Origin: Patescibacteria group bacterium
GTDB lineage: Bacteria; Patescibacteriota; Gracilibacteria; UBA1369; JAHJTR01
NCBI GenBank assembly: GCA_018829865.1
Contig: JAHJTR010000092.1
Location: forward strand, 1 to 11,284
Length of the DNA stretch: 11,284 bases
Reading direction: 5' to 3'
The position numbers and the translations under genes are program-made. Positions 1 through 6,623 of the stretch are shown here, in pieces; position 1 is the stretch's first letter, and every line of letters begins with the position of its first letter. The notes below the pieces were generated by a model that worked only from the letters and a program-made list of their open reading frames with translations, made no database searches and had not been told where the DNA came from.

Positions 1-68
1 GCATCGAACCCGGCATCTATTTACCAAATAAATTCGGTGTACGAATTGAGGATTTATACTTTGCCTAG
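1..68 (+). CDS. M24-family metallopeptidase (Xaa-Pro aminopeptidase/dipeptidase type), C-terminal end only
   Basis: Only the last 21 codons are present, read from base 3 to a TAG stop at 66-68; the start lies outside the window. The peptide opens with IEPGIYLP and continues through GVRIEDL. These are the last two conserved blocks of the pita-bread M24 peptidases (PepP/PepQ), and they carry the final two metal-ligand glutamates, the E of IEPG and the E of RIED. Known members use a dinuclear metal site to cleave X-Pro bonds in the cytoplasm. The IEPGIY..GVRIED spacing fits Xaa-Pro peptidases better than methionine aminopeptidase, but PepP and PepQ cannot be separated from this tip. The protein ends only a few residues after the last ligand, which is normal for compact family members. 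Confidence 0.8.
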   Translation, partial: IEPGIYLPNKFGVRIEDLYFA

Positions 69-138
69 CTGCCATATCAAAACAGCAAAAATGCCTTTAC
101 ATAAACGATTAAATCAATTCAGAGCACCCCCATAAACC

Positions 139-167
139 TTGCCTTTAATACCTTAAAAATGTATAAA
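139..167 (+). promoter_or_regulatory. Candidate sigma70-type promoter for glmS
   Basis: TTGCCT at 139-144 and TATAAA at 162-167 are separated by exactly 17 bp. Transcription would start near 174, giving a leader of about 24 nt before the glmS ATG at 198. The leader has no Shine-Dalgarno sequence and no visible riboswitch or glmS-ribozyme structure; there is no room for one. The call rests on box matches and spacing only. Confidence 0.45.
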
Positions 168-197
168 TTGTATATTGCAAAATAATCCATTTAAAAG

Positions 198-1973
198 ATG
201 TGCGGAATTTTCGCCTATTACGGTCAAGAGAAAAAATCAGTTTCCATGGTCATAGAAGGCCTGAAAAAACTTGAATATAGAGGATATGATTCGTGGGGAG
301 TAGCAGCCGCAAATCAAGATGACTTTTTCATAAAAAAGGCTGTCGGTAAAATCGGCAGTTATAAATATAAAGAGAGTGATTTCCCCGAATCCAAGATGAT
401 TATGGGCCATTCAAGGTGGGCTACTCACGGAGGTGTTACTGAAATCAACGCCCATCCTCACTCCACCGAAAATAACGAAATTGTGCTTATTCATAACGGA
501 ATTATTGATAATTATTTGGACATAAAAAAGAATCTTGTCACCAAAGGCCATATTTTTATATCAGAAACCGACACCGAAGTTTTAGCGCATCTTATTCAAG
601 AATATTATGAAGGAGATTTAGCCGCAGCCGTCCAAAAATCACTCAAAGAAATCAAAGGACGCTATGCAATTTTAGTAATGGCAAAAGACAATAATAAATT
701 AATTGCCGCAAGACGTGGTTCCCCCTTAATCATCGGCGTTAACAAAAAAAATAACGAATATTTTATCGCCTCAGATGTACCCGCTTTTCTGCAACATACA
801 AAAAGTGTCATTTATCTCGATGATAATCAAATGGCTCAAATCGACAAAAGTGGAATAATTTTTAAGGATTTAGAAACCGACAAACAGGTCGAAAAAAGAG
901 TCATTGAGGTCAGTTGGAACAATGAAGAAGCCGAAAAAGGAAAACACAAACATTTTATGATCAAGGAAATCCTGGAACAAAAAAACACCTTAAAAAAAGC
1001 CATCGATCAAGATGACCAACAAATAATAAAAATCGCAGACGAAATTAAAAAAGCATTCGGAACCTATCTTGTGGGATGTGGAACCGCCGGCAAAGTTTGC
1101 CTCACCGGAACATATTTCTTCGCAGAAATCGCCAAAAAACACATCAACTTCGAATTCGGTTCGGAATTCCCATATTTTAAAGATTTTATTAGAGAAGGAA
1201 GTCTGCTCATAGTAGTTTCTCAAAGTGGGGAGACAGCCGATACTTTAGAAGCAATTGAAGCCGCCAAAAGTAAAGGAGCTAAAATTCTCGCAATTGTGAA
1301 CGTAGAAAGCTCAACAATGGCCAGAGAAGCCGACCATACTCTATTATTAAACGCCGGACCCGAAAAAGCCGTAGCATCAACAAAAGCAACAACCGCCCAG
1401 CTAGCCATTCTCTACCTATTATCTCACGCCTGCAACGGAGGAATAACTGAAGGAAAACAAATCCTGGTCCGCACAGCAGCCGAAATCAATGACATGCTCA
1501 ATCCACGCTACGAAGAGCATATTTCCAAACTGGCTGAAAAAATTAAATCCGTCGAAAGCATGTACATTATAGGCCGAGGCAGCAATTATCCGATGGCACT
1601 CGAAGCCGCAATAAAACTGCAAGAAGTCTCATATATCCATGCCGAAGGTTTTGCGGGAGGAGAGTTAAAACATGGGCCAATAGCTTTAATAACCAAAGGT
1701 ACACCATGCATTGCCCTGGTAGCCAACGACGAAACCAAATCCGACATCATCAGTAATGCCACAGAAATTAAATCTCGAGGAGGCTACATTATCGGCATCG
1801 CACCGGAAAACAACGAAGTCTTTGATTATTGGATCAAAGTGCCGGATGTGGGCACGGCATCTCCTATAGTAAATATTATTCCTATTCAGATTTTGGCTTA
1901 TCAATTGGCAGTATTAAGACAGAACAATCCGGATATGCCTAGGAATTTGGCTAAGAGTGTGACAGTGAAATAA
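198..1973 (+). CDS. glmS: Glutamine--fructose-6-phosphate aminotransferase (isomerizing)
   Basis: This cytoplasmic enzyme makes glucosamine-6-phosphate from fructose-6-phosphate and glutamine, the committed step toward UDP-GlcNAc and peptidoglycan. The 591 residues are slightly shorter than E. coli GlmS (609). The start is fixed because Cys2 (MCGIF) must become the N-terminal nucleophile of the class II glutaminase domain (about 1-215), which also shows HSRWATHG at 71-78 and HNGIIDNY near 98. Two SIS isomerase domains follow: the first has GCGTAG and SQSGETADT (341-349), then VASTKA; the second contains GRGSNYPMALEAAIKLQE and the ELKHGP motif. The C-terminal tail RNLAKSVTVK carries the family's conserved lysine (K586). 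Oddities: the usual GYDSAG motif reads GYDSWG (W33), and the usual VASTKAF/Y block reads VASTKAT. All catalytic signatures I can check are otherwise intact. It appears to be a single-gene unit, because a 312-base gap follows. Confidence 0.97.
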   Translation: MCGIFAYYGQEKKSVSMVIEGLKKLEYRGYDSWGVAAANQDDFFIKKAVGKIGSYKYKESDFPESKMIMGHSRWATHGGVTEINAHPHSTENNEIVLIHNGIIDNYLDIKKNLVTKGHIFISETDTEVLAHLIQEYYEGDLAAAVQKSLKEIKGRYAILVMAKDNNKLIAARRGSPLIIGVNKKNNEYFIASDVPAFLQHTKSVIYLDDNQMAQIDKSGIIFKDLETDKQVEKRVIEVSWNNEEAEKGKHKHFMIKEILEQKNTLKKAIDQDDQQIIKIADEIKKAFGTYLVGCGTAGKVCLTGTYFFAEIAKKHINFEFGSEFPYFKDFIREGSLLIVVSQSGETADTLEAIEAAKSKGAKILAIVNVESSTMAREADHTLLLNAGPEKAVASTKATTAQLAILYLLSHACNGGITEGKQILVRTAAEINDMLNPRYEEHISKLAEKIKSVESMYIIGRGSNYPMALEAAIKLQEVSYIHAEGFAGGELKHGPIALITKGTPCIALVANDETKSDIISNATEIKSRGGYIIGIAPENNEVFDYWIKVPDVGTASPIVNIIPIQILAYQLAVLRQNNPDMPRNLAKSVTVK

Positions 1974-2094
1974 ACGTCAAAAGTCCAATCCTCCTGAATA
2001 CATAACGATTCTACGCAACAATTTTCCCCGGGGATTTCTCGGCAACTGTTTTATGGGGATAGCTGAAATTCATCGGAGCAGAATTTTGTGTTGT

Positions 2095-2157
2095 GTTGGA
2101 GCAGGATTGCATCCTGCTTCTTGACATCCATGGAGCCCGATACAATCGCGCTCCAAC
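2095..2157. repeat. REPIN-like element: two inverted 26-nt palindromic units
   Basis: Unit A (2095-2120) and the reverse complement of unit B (2132-2157) match at 20 of 26 positions, sharing the head GTTGGAGC and the core GATTG/ATC. Each unit folds on itself: unit A pairs GCAGGAT with ATCCTGC around a TGC loop, and unit B forms a stem of about 10 bp with one mismatch. At unit position 10/20 the pair is G-C in A but C-G in B, a compensating change that supports selection for the hairpin. The 11-nt spacer and the terminal GTTGGAGC/GCTCCAAC match give the layout of REPINs, which are mobilised by RAYT (TnpA-REP) transposases. No RAYT gene is in the window, and copy number elsewhere is unknown. 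An alternative is a structured RNA or an unusual terminator, but no T-run follows. Confidence 0.6.
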
Positions 2158-2255
2158 TACGATTGCGAAAAAAGCAGGAATTACAAATGAAAGAACCAAC
2201 TAAAATCCCCTAATCACAAACATCTAAAGCTCCCCTTATAATCACCCCCTATTTA

Positions 2256-2264
2256 TGCTATAAT
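2256..2264 (+). promoter_or_regulatory. Extended -10 promoter for the 2286-4586 gene group
   Basis: TGCTATAAT is a perfect extended -10 element (TGnTATAAT). The hexamer 17 bp upstream, TTATAA at 2236-2241, matches the -35 consensus only weakly (3 of 6), which is typical for extended -10 promoters. Transcription would start around 2271, leaving only about 15 nt of leader. A second TATAAT at 2237-2242 could be an alternative start. Confidence 0.55.
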
Positions 2265-2285
2265 AACCTAAGTTATCAAAACAAA

Positions 2286-2624
2286 ATGACCCAAACAGAA
2301 CCCAAAAAACAAATAGATGCAGAGATTGCCAAATATGAGCAATTCATAAAAAAAATTACTGAAGCTTTTAATAGCAAATGTGATGAGCTTTATGGTAAAA
2401 GCAAAAAAAGCCATGATAGAGCCACTTTAGCCGAAGACGCCGAACACGCAACACAAATAATCGCTGAATTTAAAGTGGAACTTGGTAAAATTAAAGCCCA
2501 ATTAAAACAAACGCTTGAAACCAATGATAAACGCTTTCTCAAACATATTGAAAAAGTTTTTTCACGCATCGAGCAAGCACAAAGCATGCAAGAAATAGAA
2601 AATCAGCTAAAAGAAATAAAATGA
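2286..2624 (+). CDS. Hypothetical helical/coiled-coil protein (112 aa)
   Basis: I do not recognise this family. The protein is small, highly charged (K/E rich) and lacks a signal peptide or membrane segment, so it is probably cytoplasmic. Nearly all of it looks alpha-helical, with heptad-like spacing of I/L/F in two stretches (about residues 8-32 and 50-112) that suggest a coiled coil. A short polar link (YGKSKKSHDRA, about 36-46) separates them. It has one cysteine (SKCDEL) and no catalytic motif I can name. It sits just behind an extended -10 promoter, and its TGA stop overlaps the next ATG by 4 nt, so the two proteins are probably made together and may interact. The start is the first ATG after the promoter, with no Shine-Dalgarno sequence. 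Confidence 0.75.
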   Translation: MTQTEPKKQIDAEIAKYEQFIKKITEAFNSKCDELYGKSKKSHDRATLAEDAEHATQIIAEFKVELGKIKAQLKQTLETNDKRFLKHIEKVFSRIEQAQSMQEIENQLKEIK

Positions 2625-3178
2625 AAAACTCACATAAATTAATATTTTTCTCAAAACAGACCCCATCTTTTGAGCTAGCTGGAGGACAAAAAGACATGAT
2701 CAAAGAAACCGGCAAACAGCTGGATTCTCTTTTACAAACAACAAAAGATGAAGGAGCCGCAATGGCAAAACAAAGTATTGATACAGTAAGAAAAATCGCA
2801 GCAAAAACCACCGATTCAGAAAAAGAAAAAGAGATCGAACCAAATCCATACACACACGCTAACGAAATATTAATCAATCAAGTAGCAGAAGGTGCAGATT
2901 CCGCATTGAATAATATCGTTAATCTGAAACTCACACTAACTGCAGCCCTAAGCAACCTCAATCAAGCGATCAAAAACTCAATCGAACAAATTCAAAAAGA
3001 AGCCATAGGCGCCATGCCACCTCTAGAGAAAAAAGATTTCGCAGCCGACATCAAAGAATTATTCAAATCGGATGATCCGGCAATTATAAAAAGAAAAGCT
3101 CAAGAACTAGCCGCAAAAATGCGCAAAATATATCAAAGTCTACAAAAAGCAAGCATTCAAATCGACATCTCCAATTAA
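2621..3178 (+). CDS. Hypothetical helical protein (185 aa)
   Basis: No family is recognised. The start at 2621 is supported by the ATGA overlap with the preceding gene; a later Met (MIKETGK, about residue 26) is possible. The sequence is predicted mostly helical and is rich in Ala, Lys, Glu and Gln. One amphipathic stretch lies at about 22-67. A polar, proline-containing link (EKEIEPNPYTHA, about 70-81) follows, then a long helical block (about 83-130) and a C-terminal helical hairpin-like segment after MPPLEKKD (about 135-180). It has no cysteine, no clear signal peptide and no membrane span. It is followed after 7 nt by pyruvate kinase. The pairing with the upstream helical gene suggests a two-component structural or scaffold unit; this is inference only. 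Confidence 0.72.
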   Translation: MKNSHKLIFFSKQTPSFELAGGQKDMIKETGKQLDSLLQTTKDEGAAMAKQSIDTVRKIAAKTTDSEKEKEIEPNPYTHANEILINQVAEGADSALNNIVNLKLTLTAALSNLNQAIKNSIEQIQKEAIGAMPPLEKKDFAADIKELFKSDDPAIIKRKAQELAAKMRKIYQSLQKASIQIDISN

Positions 3179-3185
3179 GCAACAA

Positions 3186-4586
3186 ATGAAAAAAACAAAA
3201 ATAATCTGCACCATAGGCCCCGCTTGCGAAAGCCAAGAAACACTTGAAAAAATGATTCATGCCGGAATGAATGTCACCAGACTCAATTTTTCACATGGCT
3301 CATACGATCACATGAAGCTACTTATTAAAAATATCAGAGCCGCATCAGCAAAAACAAAAGTACCGATAGCCATCCTACAGGATTTGCAAGGTCCGAAAAT
3401 TCGTATTGGCAAAATGCCGGAAGCCGGCATCCTCCTCAAAAAAAATCAAATTATTACGCTGGACACAAAAATCAAAATCGGAAATGAAACCAAAATCCCC
3501 CTTCAATATAAGCAACTGCCAAAAGAAGTTAAAAAAAACCATATCATTATGGTAAACGACGGATTAATCGAATTAAAGGTGATCAGCAAGACCAAAGACA
3601 CGATTAAATGTAGAGTTATCGCCCCCGGTCATCTAACCAGCAACAAAGGAATCAATGTGCCGGACGCAAAAATCCAGGCAAATCCGCTTACAGCCAAAGA
3701 TCTCAAAGATCTCAAATTTGGCCTGAAAATAGGCGTTGATTTTATCGCGCTTTCATTCGTAAGAAATAGTGAAGATATAAAACATCTTAAAAAAGTTATT
3801 CAGAGAGAAGGAGGAAACGTACCGGTTATAGCCAAAATCGAGAGGCGAGAAGCCATCGAAAATTTGGAAGAAATTATTGAAACATCTGACGGAATTATGG
3901 TGGCAAGAGGAGATTTAGGCCTAGAAATCCCAGCAGAACAAGTACCAATTGAGCAAAAAAGAATTATCAAACTCTGCAATAAAGCTTCAAAACCGGTGAT
4001 AACCGCGACTCAAATGCTAAATAGCATGGTGGATTATCCAAGAGCTTCGAGAGCCGAAATTTCAGACATCGCCAATGCCGTGCTCGACAAAACCGACGCC
4101 GTAATGCTCTCAAACGAAACCGCAGTAGGCAAATATCCCGTCAAAGCCACCGAAACTCTGGCCCGAGTTGCTAAAGCCACCGAAAAAATGCTCAAAAAAG
4201 TCATGGAAAACAAAGCTACATTTATCTCACCAAGTGACGTACCCCATTTCGACGCAACGTGCCTCAGCGCCACTCAAATTGCCAAAAATATCCGCGCAAA
4301 ATATATAATCGCAATTACAAAAGGCGGCTACACCGCAAAAGAAATCGCTAAACACAGAGCCTACATCCCAATTATCGCAATAAGTGAATCACCGAAAGTT
4401 GAAAGGAATTTGCAAATGGTCTGGGGCGTAGTTAAATGCTTAAAGGGCAAAATTGACAAAAAAGATTATGCAAAACAGGTCATTTCACTCCTCAAAAAAA
4501 ACAAATTGGTAAAAAAAGGCGACGAAATAGTAATCTGCAATTCATCAAAAAACCAAGATTTGGTAGCTACTATTCAGATTGATTAG
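3186..4586 (+). CDS. pyk: Pyruvate kinase
   Basis: This enzyme transfers phosphate from phosphoenolpyruvate to ADP, giving pyruvate and ATP in the last step of glycolysis. Its 466 residues are close to E. coli PykF (470), so it lacks the extra C-terminal PEP-utiliser domain found in some Firmicutes. Visible signatures in order are CTIGPAC and NFSHG at the N-terminus, QDLQGPKIR, the small B domain (about 70-165), the catalytic AKIE block (K217, E219), the MVARGDLGLEIP active-site signature (238-249), TQMLNSM (from T275) and the DAVMLSNETAVGKYP block. The last 110 or so residues are the usual C-terminal allosteric fold. Variations from the common consensus are TQMLNSM for TQMLESM, PRASRAE for PRPTRAE and LSNETA for LSGETA. 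It is co-directional with, and 7 nt after, two orphan helical genes. Confidence 0.97.
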   Translation: MKKTKIICTIGPACESQETLEKMIHAGMNVTRLNFSHGSYDHMKLLIKNIRAASAKTKVPIAILQDLQGPKIRIGKMPEAGILLKKNQIITLDTKIKIGNETKIPLQYKQLPKEVKKNHIIMVNDGLIELKVISKTKDTIKCRVIAPGHLTSNKGINVPDAKIQANPLTAKDLKDLKFGLKIGVDFIALSFVRNSEDIKHLKKVIQREGGNVPVIAKIERREAIENLEEIIETSDGIMVARGDLGLEIPAEQVPIEQKRIIKLCNKASKPVITATQMLNSMVDYPRASRAEISDIANAVLDKTDAVMLSNETAVGKYPVKATETLARVAKATEKMLKKVMENKATFISPSDVPHFDATCLSATQIAKNIRAKYIIAITKGGYTAKEIAKHRAYIPIIAISESPKVERNLQMVWGVVKCLKGKIDKKDYAKQVISLLKKNKLVKKGDEIVICNSSKNQDLVATIQID

Positions 4587-4617
4587 GTTCCAAACAAGCC
4601 GAAACAAATGTATATTG

Positions 4618-4644
4618 CTCATAGAAATATTTATGAGTTTTTTT
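4618..4644 (+). terminator. Probable intrinsic terminator after pyk
   Basis: CTCATA (4618-4623) pairs with TATGAG (4632-4637), extendable by a G-T and an A-T pair to an 8-bp stem with a 4-nt loop, and is followed by seven T (4638-4644). The stem is AT-rich, so termination may be partial. The last GAG and the T-run also form the left arm of a second palindrome (4635-4652), a perfect GAGTTTTT/AAAAACTC pair, so the two hairpins exclude each other. The site lies 32 nt after the pyk stop and 27 nt before ruvC. Confidence 0.55.
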
Positions 4645-4670
4645 AAAAACTCTCTAAGAAATCCAAACAC

Positions 4671-5132
4671 ATGCTCATTCTCGGCATCGATCCAGGCACA
4701 GCCACAACCGGATTTGGGTTGGTTGAACAAAAAAGAAATCAAGTAACACACATTTCACACGGCGTAATTAAAACACATCCAACAAAGCACGCAGCTCAAA
4801 GACTTTTAGAAATCCGAAATGACCTGATCATCCTGCTAAAAAAATACAAACCCGATCACTGCAATATCGAAAAACTCTTCTTTCACAACAACGTCAAAAC
4901 AGCCATGCGAGTAGCTGAAAGCAGAGGAGTTGTTTTAGTGACTCTTGAAGAATTCGGCATCCCTCACACCGAAATCTCACCCAGTCAGCTTAAATCAAAC
5001 CTCACAAGCGACGGAACCGCCGACAAAAAACAAATGCAAAAAATGACCGCAATTCTCCTAAATCTAAAATCCCCTCCCAAACCCGATGATGCCGCTGATG
5101 CATTAGCACTGGCACTCTTTCCTTCCATTTAA
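4671..5132 (+). CDS. ruvC: Crossover junction endodeoxyribonuclease RuvC
   Basis: RuvC is a dimeric, metal-dependent nuclease that resolves Holliday junctions during recombination and fork repair. The RNase H-like fold is recognisable throughout. GIDPGTATTG carries D7. IEKLFFHNN carries E67 together with the conserved KLFF segment, followed by AMRVAESRGV and the P-SQLK block. The C-terminal DDAADALALAL supplies the last two acidic ligands (D140 and D143, equivalent to the DAADALA motif of E. coli RuvC). At 153 aa it is about 20 residues shorter than E. coli RuvC, ending just after the final catalytic helix. The ATG directly precedes the first beta strand, so the start is secure. ruvA and ruvB are not adjacent, so the classic ruvCAB order is absent here. 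Confidence 0.95.
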   Translation: MLILGIDPGTATTGFGLVEQKRNQVTHISHGVIKTHPTKHAAQRLLEIRNDLIILLKKYKPDHCNIEKLFFHNNVKTAMRVAESRGVVLVTLEEFGIPHTEISPSQLKSNLTSDGTADKKQMQKMTAILLNLKSPPKPDDAADALALALFPSI

Positions 5133-5156
5133 AAAAGAAATTCGCTAATATATATT
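5128..5156 (+). promoter_or_regulatory. Weak candidate promoter for the TPR gene
   Basis: TTTAAA (5128-5133), overlapping the ruvC stop, and TATATT (5151-5156) are spaced by 17 bp, with a predicted transcription start near 5163 and about 21 nt of leader. In such AT-rich DNA, matches like this arise easily by chance. Read-through from ruvC is equally plausible. Confidence 0.22.
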
Positions 5157-5183
5157 CACTAAAAAATAATTCCCCTTTTAAAT

Positions 5184-6611
5184 ATGAAAAAAGTCATCAT
5201 TTTCTTAAGCGTAATCGCATCAATAAGCCTGATAATTGTGGGGCTTTTTGCCTTCAAAATCATCGAATTATCCCCCTCTGAACTAAATGAACCTTTAAGC
5301 ACCGCTTTACCAAAAATCAAAGTCAGATTACCTAAAAGTGAAAATGCACAATATAATGATAATATTCAAAAAGGAGATGAGTACGCCAAAAAGGGATATG
5401 CCACTTTAGCAATTCAAGCATACACCTTAGCGAACAAAGTTTTCCCCGGCAAATACGAACCTTATCAAAAAATAGGAATCGTTTATTATGAAAACGAAAA
5501 CTATGAAAAAGCCGAAGAAAATTTTATAAGCAGCCTAAAAATGGACACCAGCGACACCAAGTCTGCAGTTTATTTAAGCAAATGCTATGTAAAATTAGCT
5601 AAAATTGATGAAGCCGAAAATGCCTTGAAACAATATATTGATAAAGGATTAGAAGTTAAGCTTTATCTCTCCTACATACTACTTTCAAAAGATAAATACG
5701 CAGATGCCAAAAGCATACTCGAACAAATTGGCAATTCAACCAATGATTCAGCACAAGACAAGACAAGCAAGCAAGTAGCAGCCAAAATATTGGAATCTTT
5801 TTCCGACTACGATCTATCGCGAGGAGCGCCACCAATTTATTTACAGGCTTTATTAGCCAGAAACCTCATTCAAGTCGAAGCCTATGAATTGGCAATTCCC
5901 ATGCTGGAAAAAGTTTTAAAAAATAAAAATGATTACCGAGATGCTTGGGTTTTAATCGGCTATTCATACTTAAACTCCCAAAAACCTGAGGAAGCTGTCT
6001 CGGCACTAAAAGAGGCACTCAAGCTGGCACCAGAAAAACCTGAAACCCGATACCTGCTCTCGATCGCCTACTTCTACAATAAAGATATGAATCAAGCGAT
6101 AGATAATATGGAAATAGCACTGCAAAATGATTTTTCACCACGCAAAGAAGCGCTACTGAGACTGGGAGAAATGTATTTAATCGCCGAAAAACATGAATCT
6201 GCAGCAAACACCTATCAAAAACTCCTCGAACTCAACAACAGCGACGTTAATTTATTCATCAAACCCGTCTGGATTTATTTGGAACACTTGGATGACACCG
6301 ATAAAGCATTGGAAATTGCCAATAAAGCCATGACCGACTATCCCAATTCCGCAATGAGCTTTAATCTGCTTGGCTGGGTACAAACCGCAAAAGGCGAATA
6401 CACGGAAGCCAAAAAAAATCTTGATAAATCAATCGAGCTAGACAATCAACTGGACGCGGCCTACCTAAATCTGGGACTCTGGCATGAAAAACAGAACCAA
6501 CTTGAAATGGCAAAAAAAAATTATAAAATCGCCTACGAAAAAGGTGACGGCAATTCAATCGCCAATTTAGCCGCTATTCGCTACAACGATCTTATTCGCA
6601 AAAACCAATAA
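5184..6611 (+). CDS. Membrane-anchored tetratricopeptide-repeat (TPR) protein
   Basis: The N-terminus (KK then about 20 hydrophobic residues, 4-25) looks like an uncleaved signal anchor or signal peptide; no lipobox cysteine is present. A linker of about 30 residues leads into TPR helices that fill the rest of the 475 aa. Clear repeats with the G-Y/A-P spacing start near residues 57 (GDEYAKKGYATLAIQAY), 91 (IGIVYYENENYEKAEENF), 252 (IGYSYLNSQKPEEAVSAL), 287 (LSIAYFYNKDMNQAIDNM), 318, 388 (LLGWVQTAKGEYTEAKKNL) and 423. The middle part (about 125-250) is more degenerate. TPR arrays are protein-binding scaffolds, and this one most likely faces the outside of the membrane. It lies 12 nt upstream of a prepilin peptidase, so a role in pilus or pseudopilus assembly is possible but not shown by sequence. 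Its specific partner is unknown. Confidence 0.88.
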   Translation: MKKVIIFLSVIASISLIIVGLFAFKIIELSPSELNEPLSTALPKIKVRLPKSENAQYNDNIQKGDEYAKKGYATLAIQAYTLANKVFPGKYEPYQKIGIVYYENENYEKAEENFISSLKMDTSDTKSAVYLSKCYVKLAKIDEAENALKQYIDKGLEVKLYLSYILLSKDKYADAKSILEQIGNSTNDSAQDKTSKQVAAKILESFSDYDLSRGAPPIYLQALLARNLIQVEAYELAIPMLEKVLKNKNDYRDAWVLIGYSYLNSQKPEEAVSALKEALKLAPEKPETRYLLSIAYFYNKDMNQAIDNMEIALQNDFSPRKEALLRLGEMYLIAEKHESAANTYQKLLELNNSDVNLFIKPVWIYLEHLDDTDKALEIANKAMTDYPNSAMSFNLLGWVQTAKGEYTEAKKNLDKSIELDNQLDAAYLNLGLWHEKQNQLEMAKKNYKIAYEKGDGNSIANLAAIRYNDLIRKNQ

Positions 6612-6623
6612 TATAAACTCACT

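Larger units (their letters stand above)
1974..2285. other. 312-base intergenic region without a credible gene
   Basis: This gap separates glmS from the next gene. It holds a 63-base double-hairpin repeat (2095-2157), a weak possible repeat remnant (GGAGCAGAATTTTG at 2075-2088, resembling 2098-2111), a CCCCGGGG palindrome near 2027-2034, and two TATAAT boxes (2237-2242 and 2259-2264) in front of the downstream gene. I see no T-run that would make a convincing intrinsic terminator for glmS. A minus-strand reading frame at 2011-2199 crosses the repeat and is not supported as a gene. Confidence 0.6.

Noticed and set aside
174..197. glmS ribozyme/riboswitch upstream of glmS
   Set aside because: The gap to the preceding gene is only 129 nt and contains a promoter ending close to the ATG. 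No glmS-ribozyme core is visible.
2027..2034. CCCCGGGG palindrome as a glmS terminator
   Set aside because: It has no loop and no T-run after it, so it does not form an intrinsic terminator.
2011..2199. Minus-strand reading frame of 62 codons in the glmS downstream gap, with a hydrophobic N-terminus
   Set aside because: It runs straight through the double-hairpin repeat, lacks a ribosome binding site or promoter, and resembles no family. Such frames commonly arise by chance across palindromic repeats.
2539..2877. Minus-strand frame of 112 codons opposite the two helical genes
   Set aside because: It is rich in Phe, Ser, Leu and Cys, as expected for the antisense of K/E-rich coding sequence. 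The plus-strand genes have coherent overlap and spacing.
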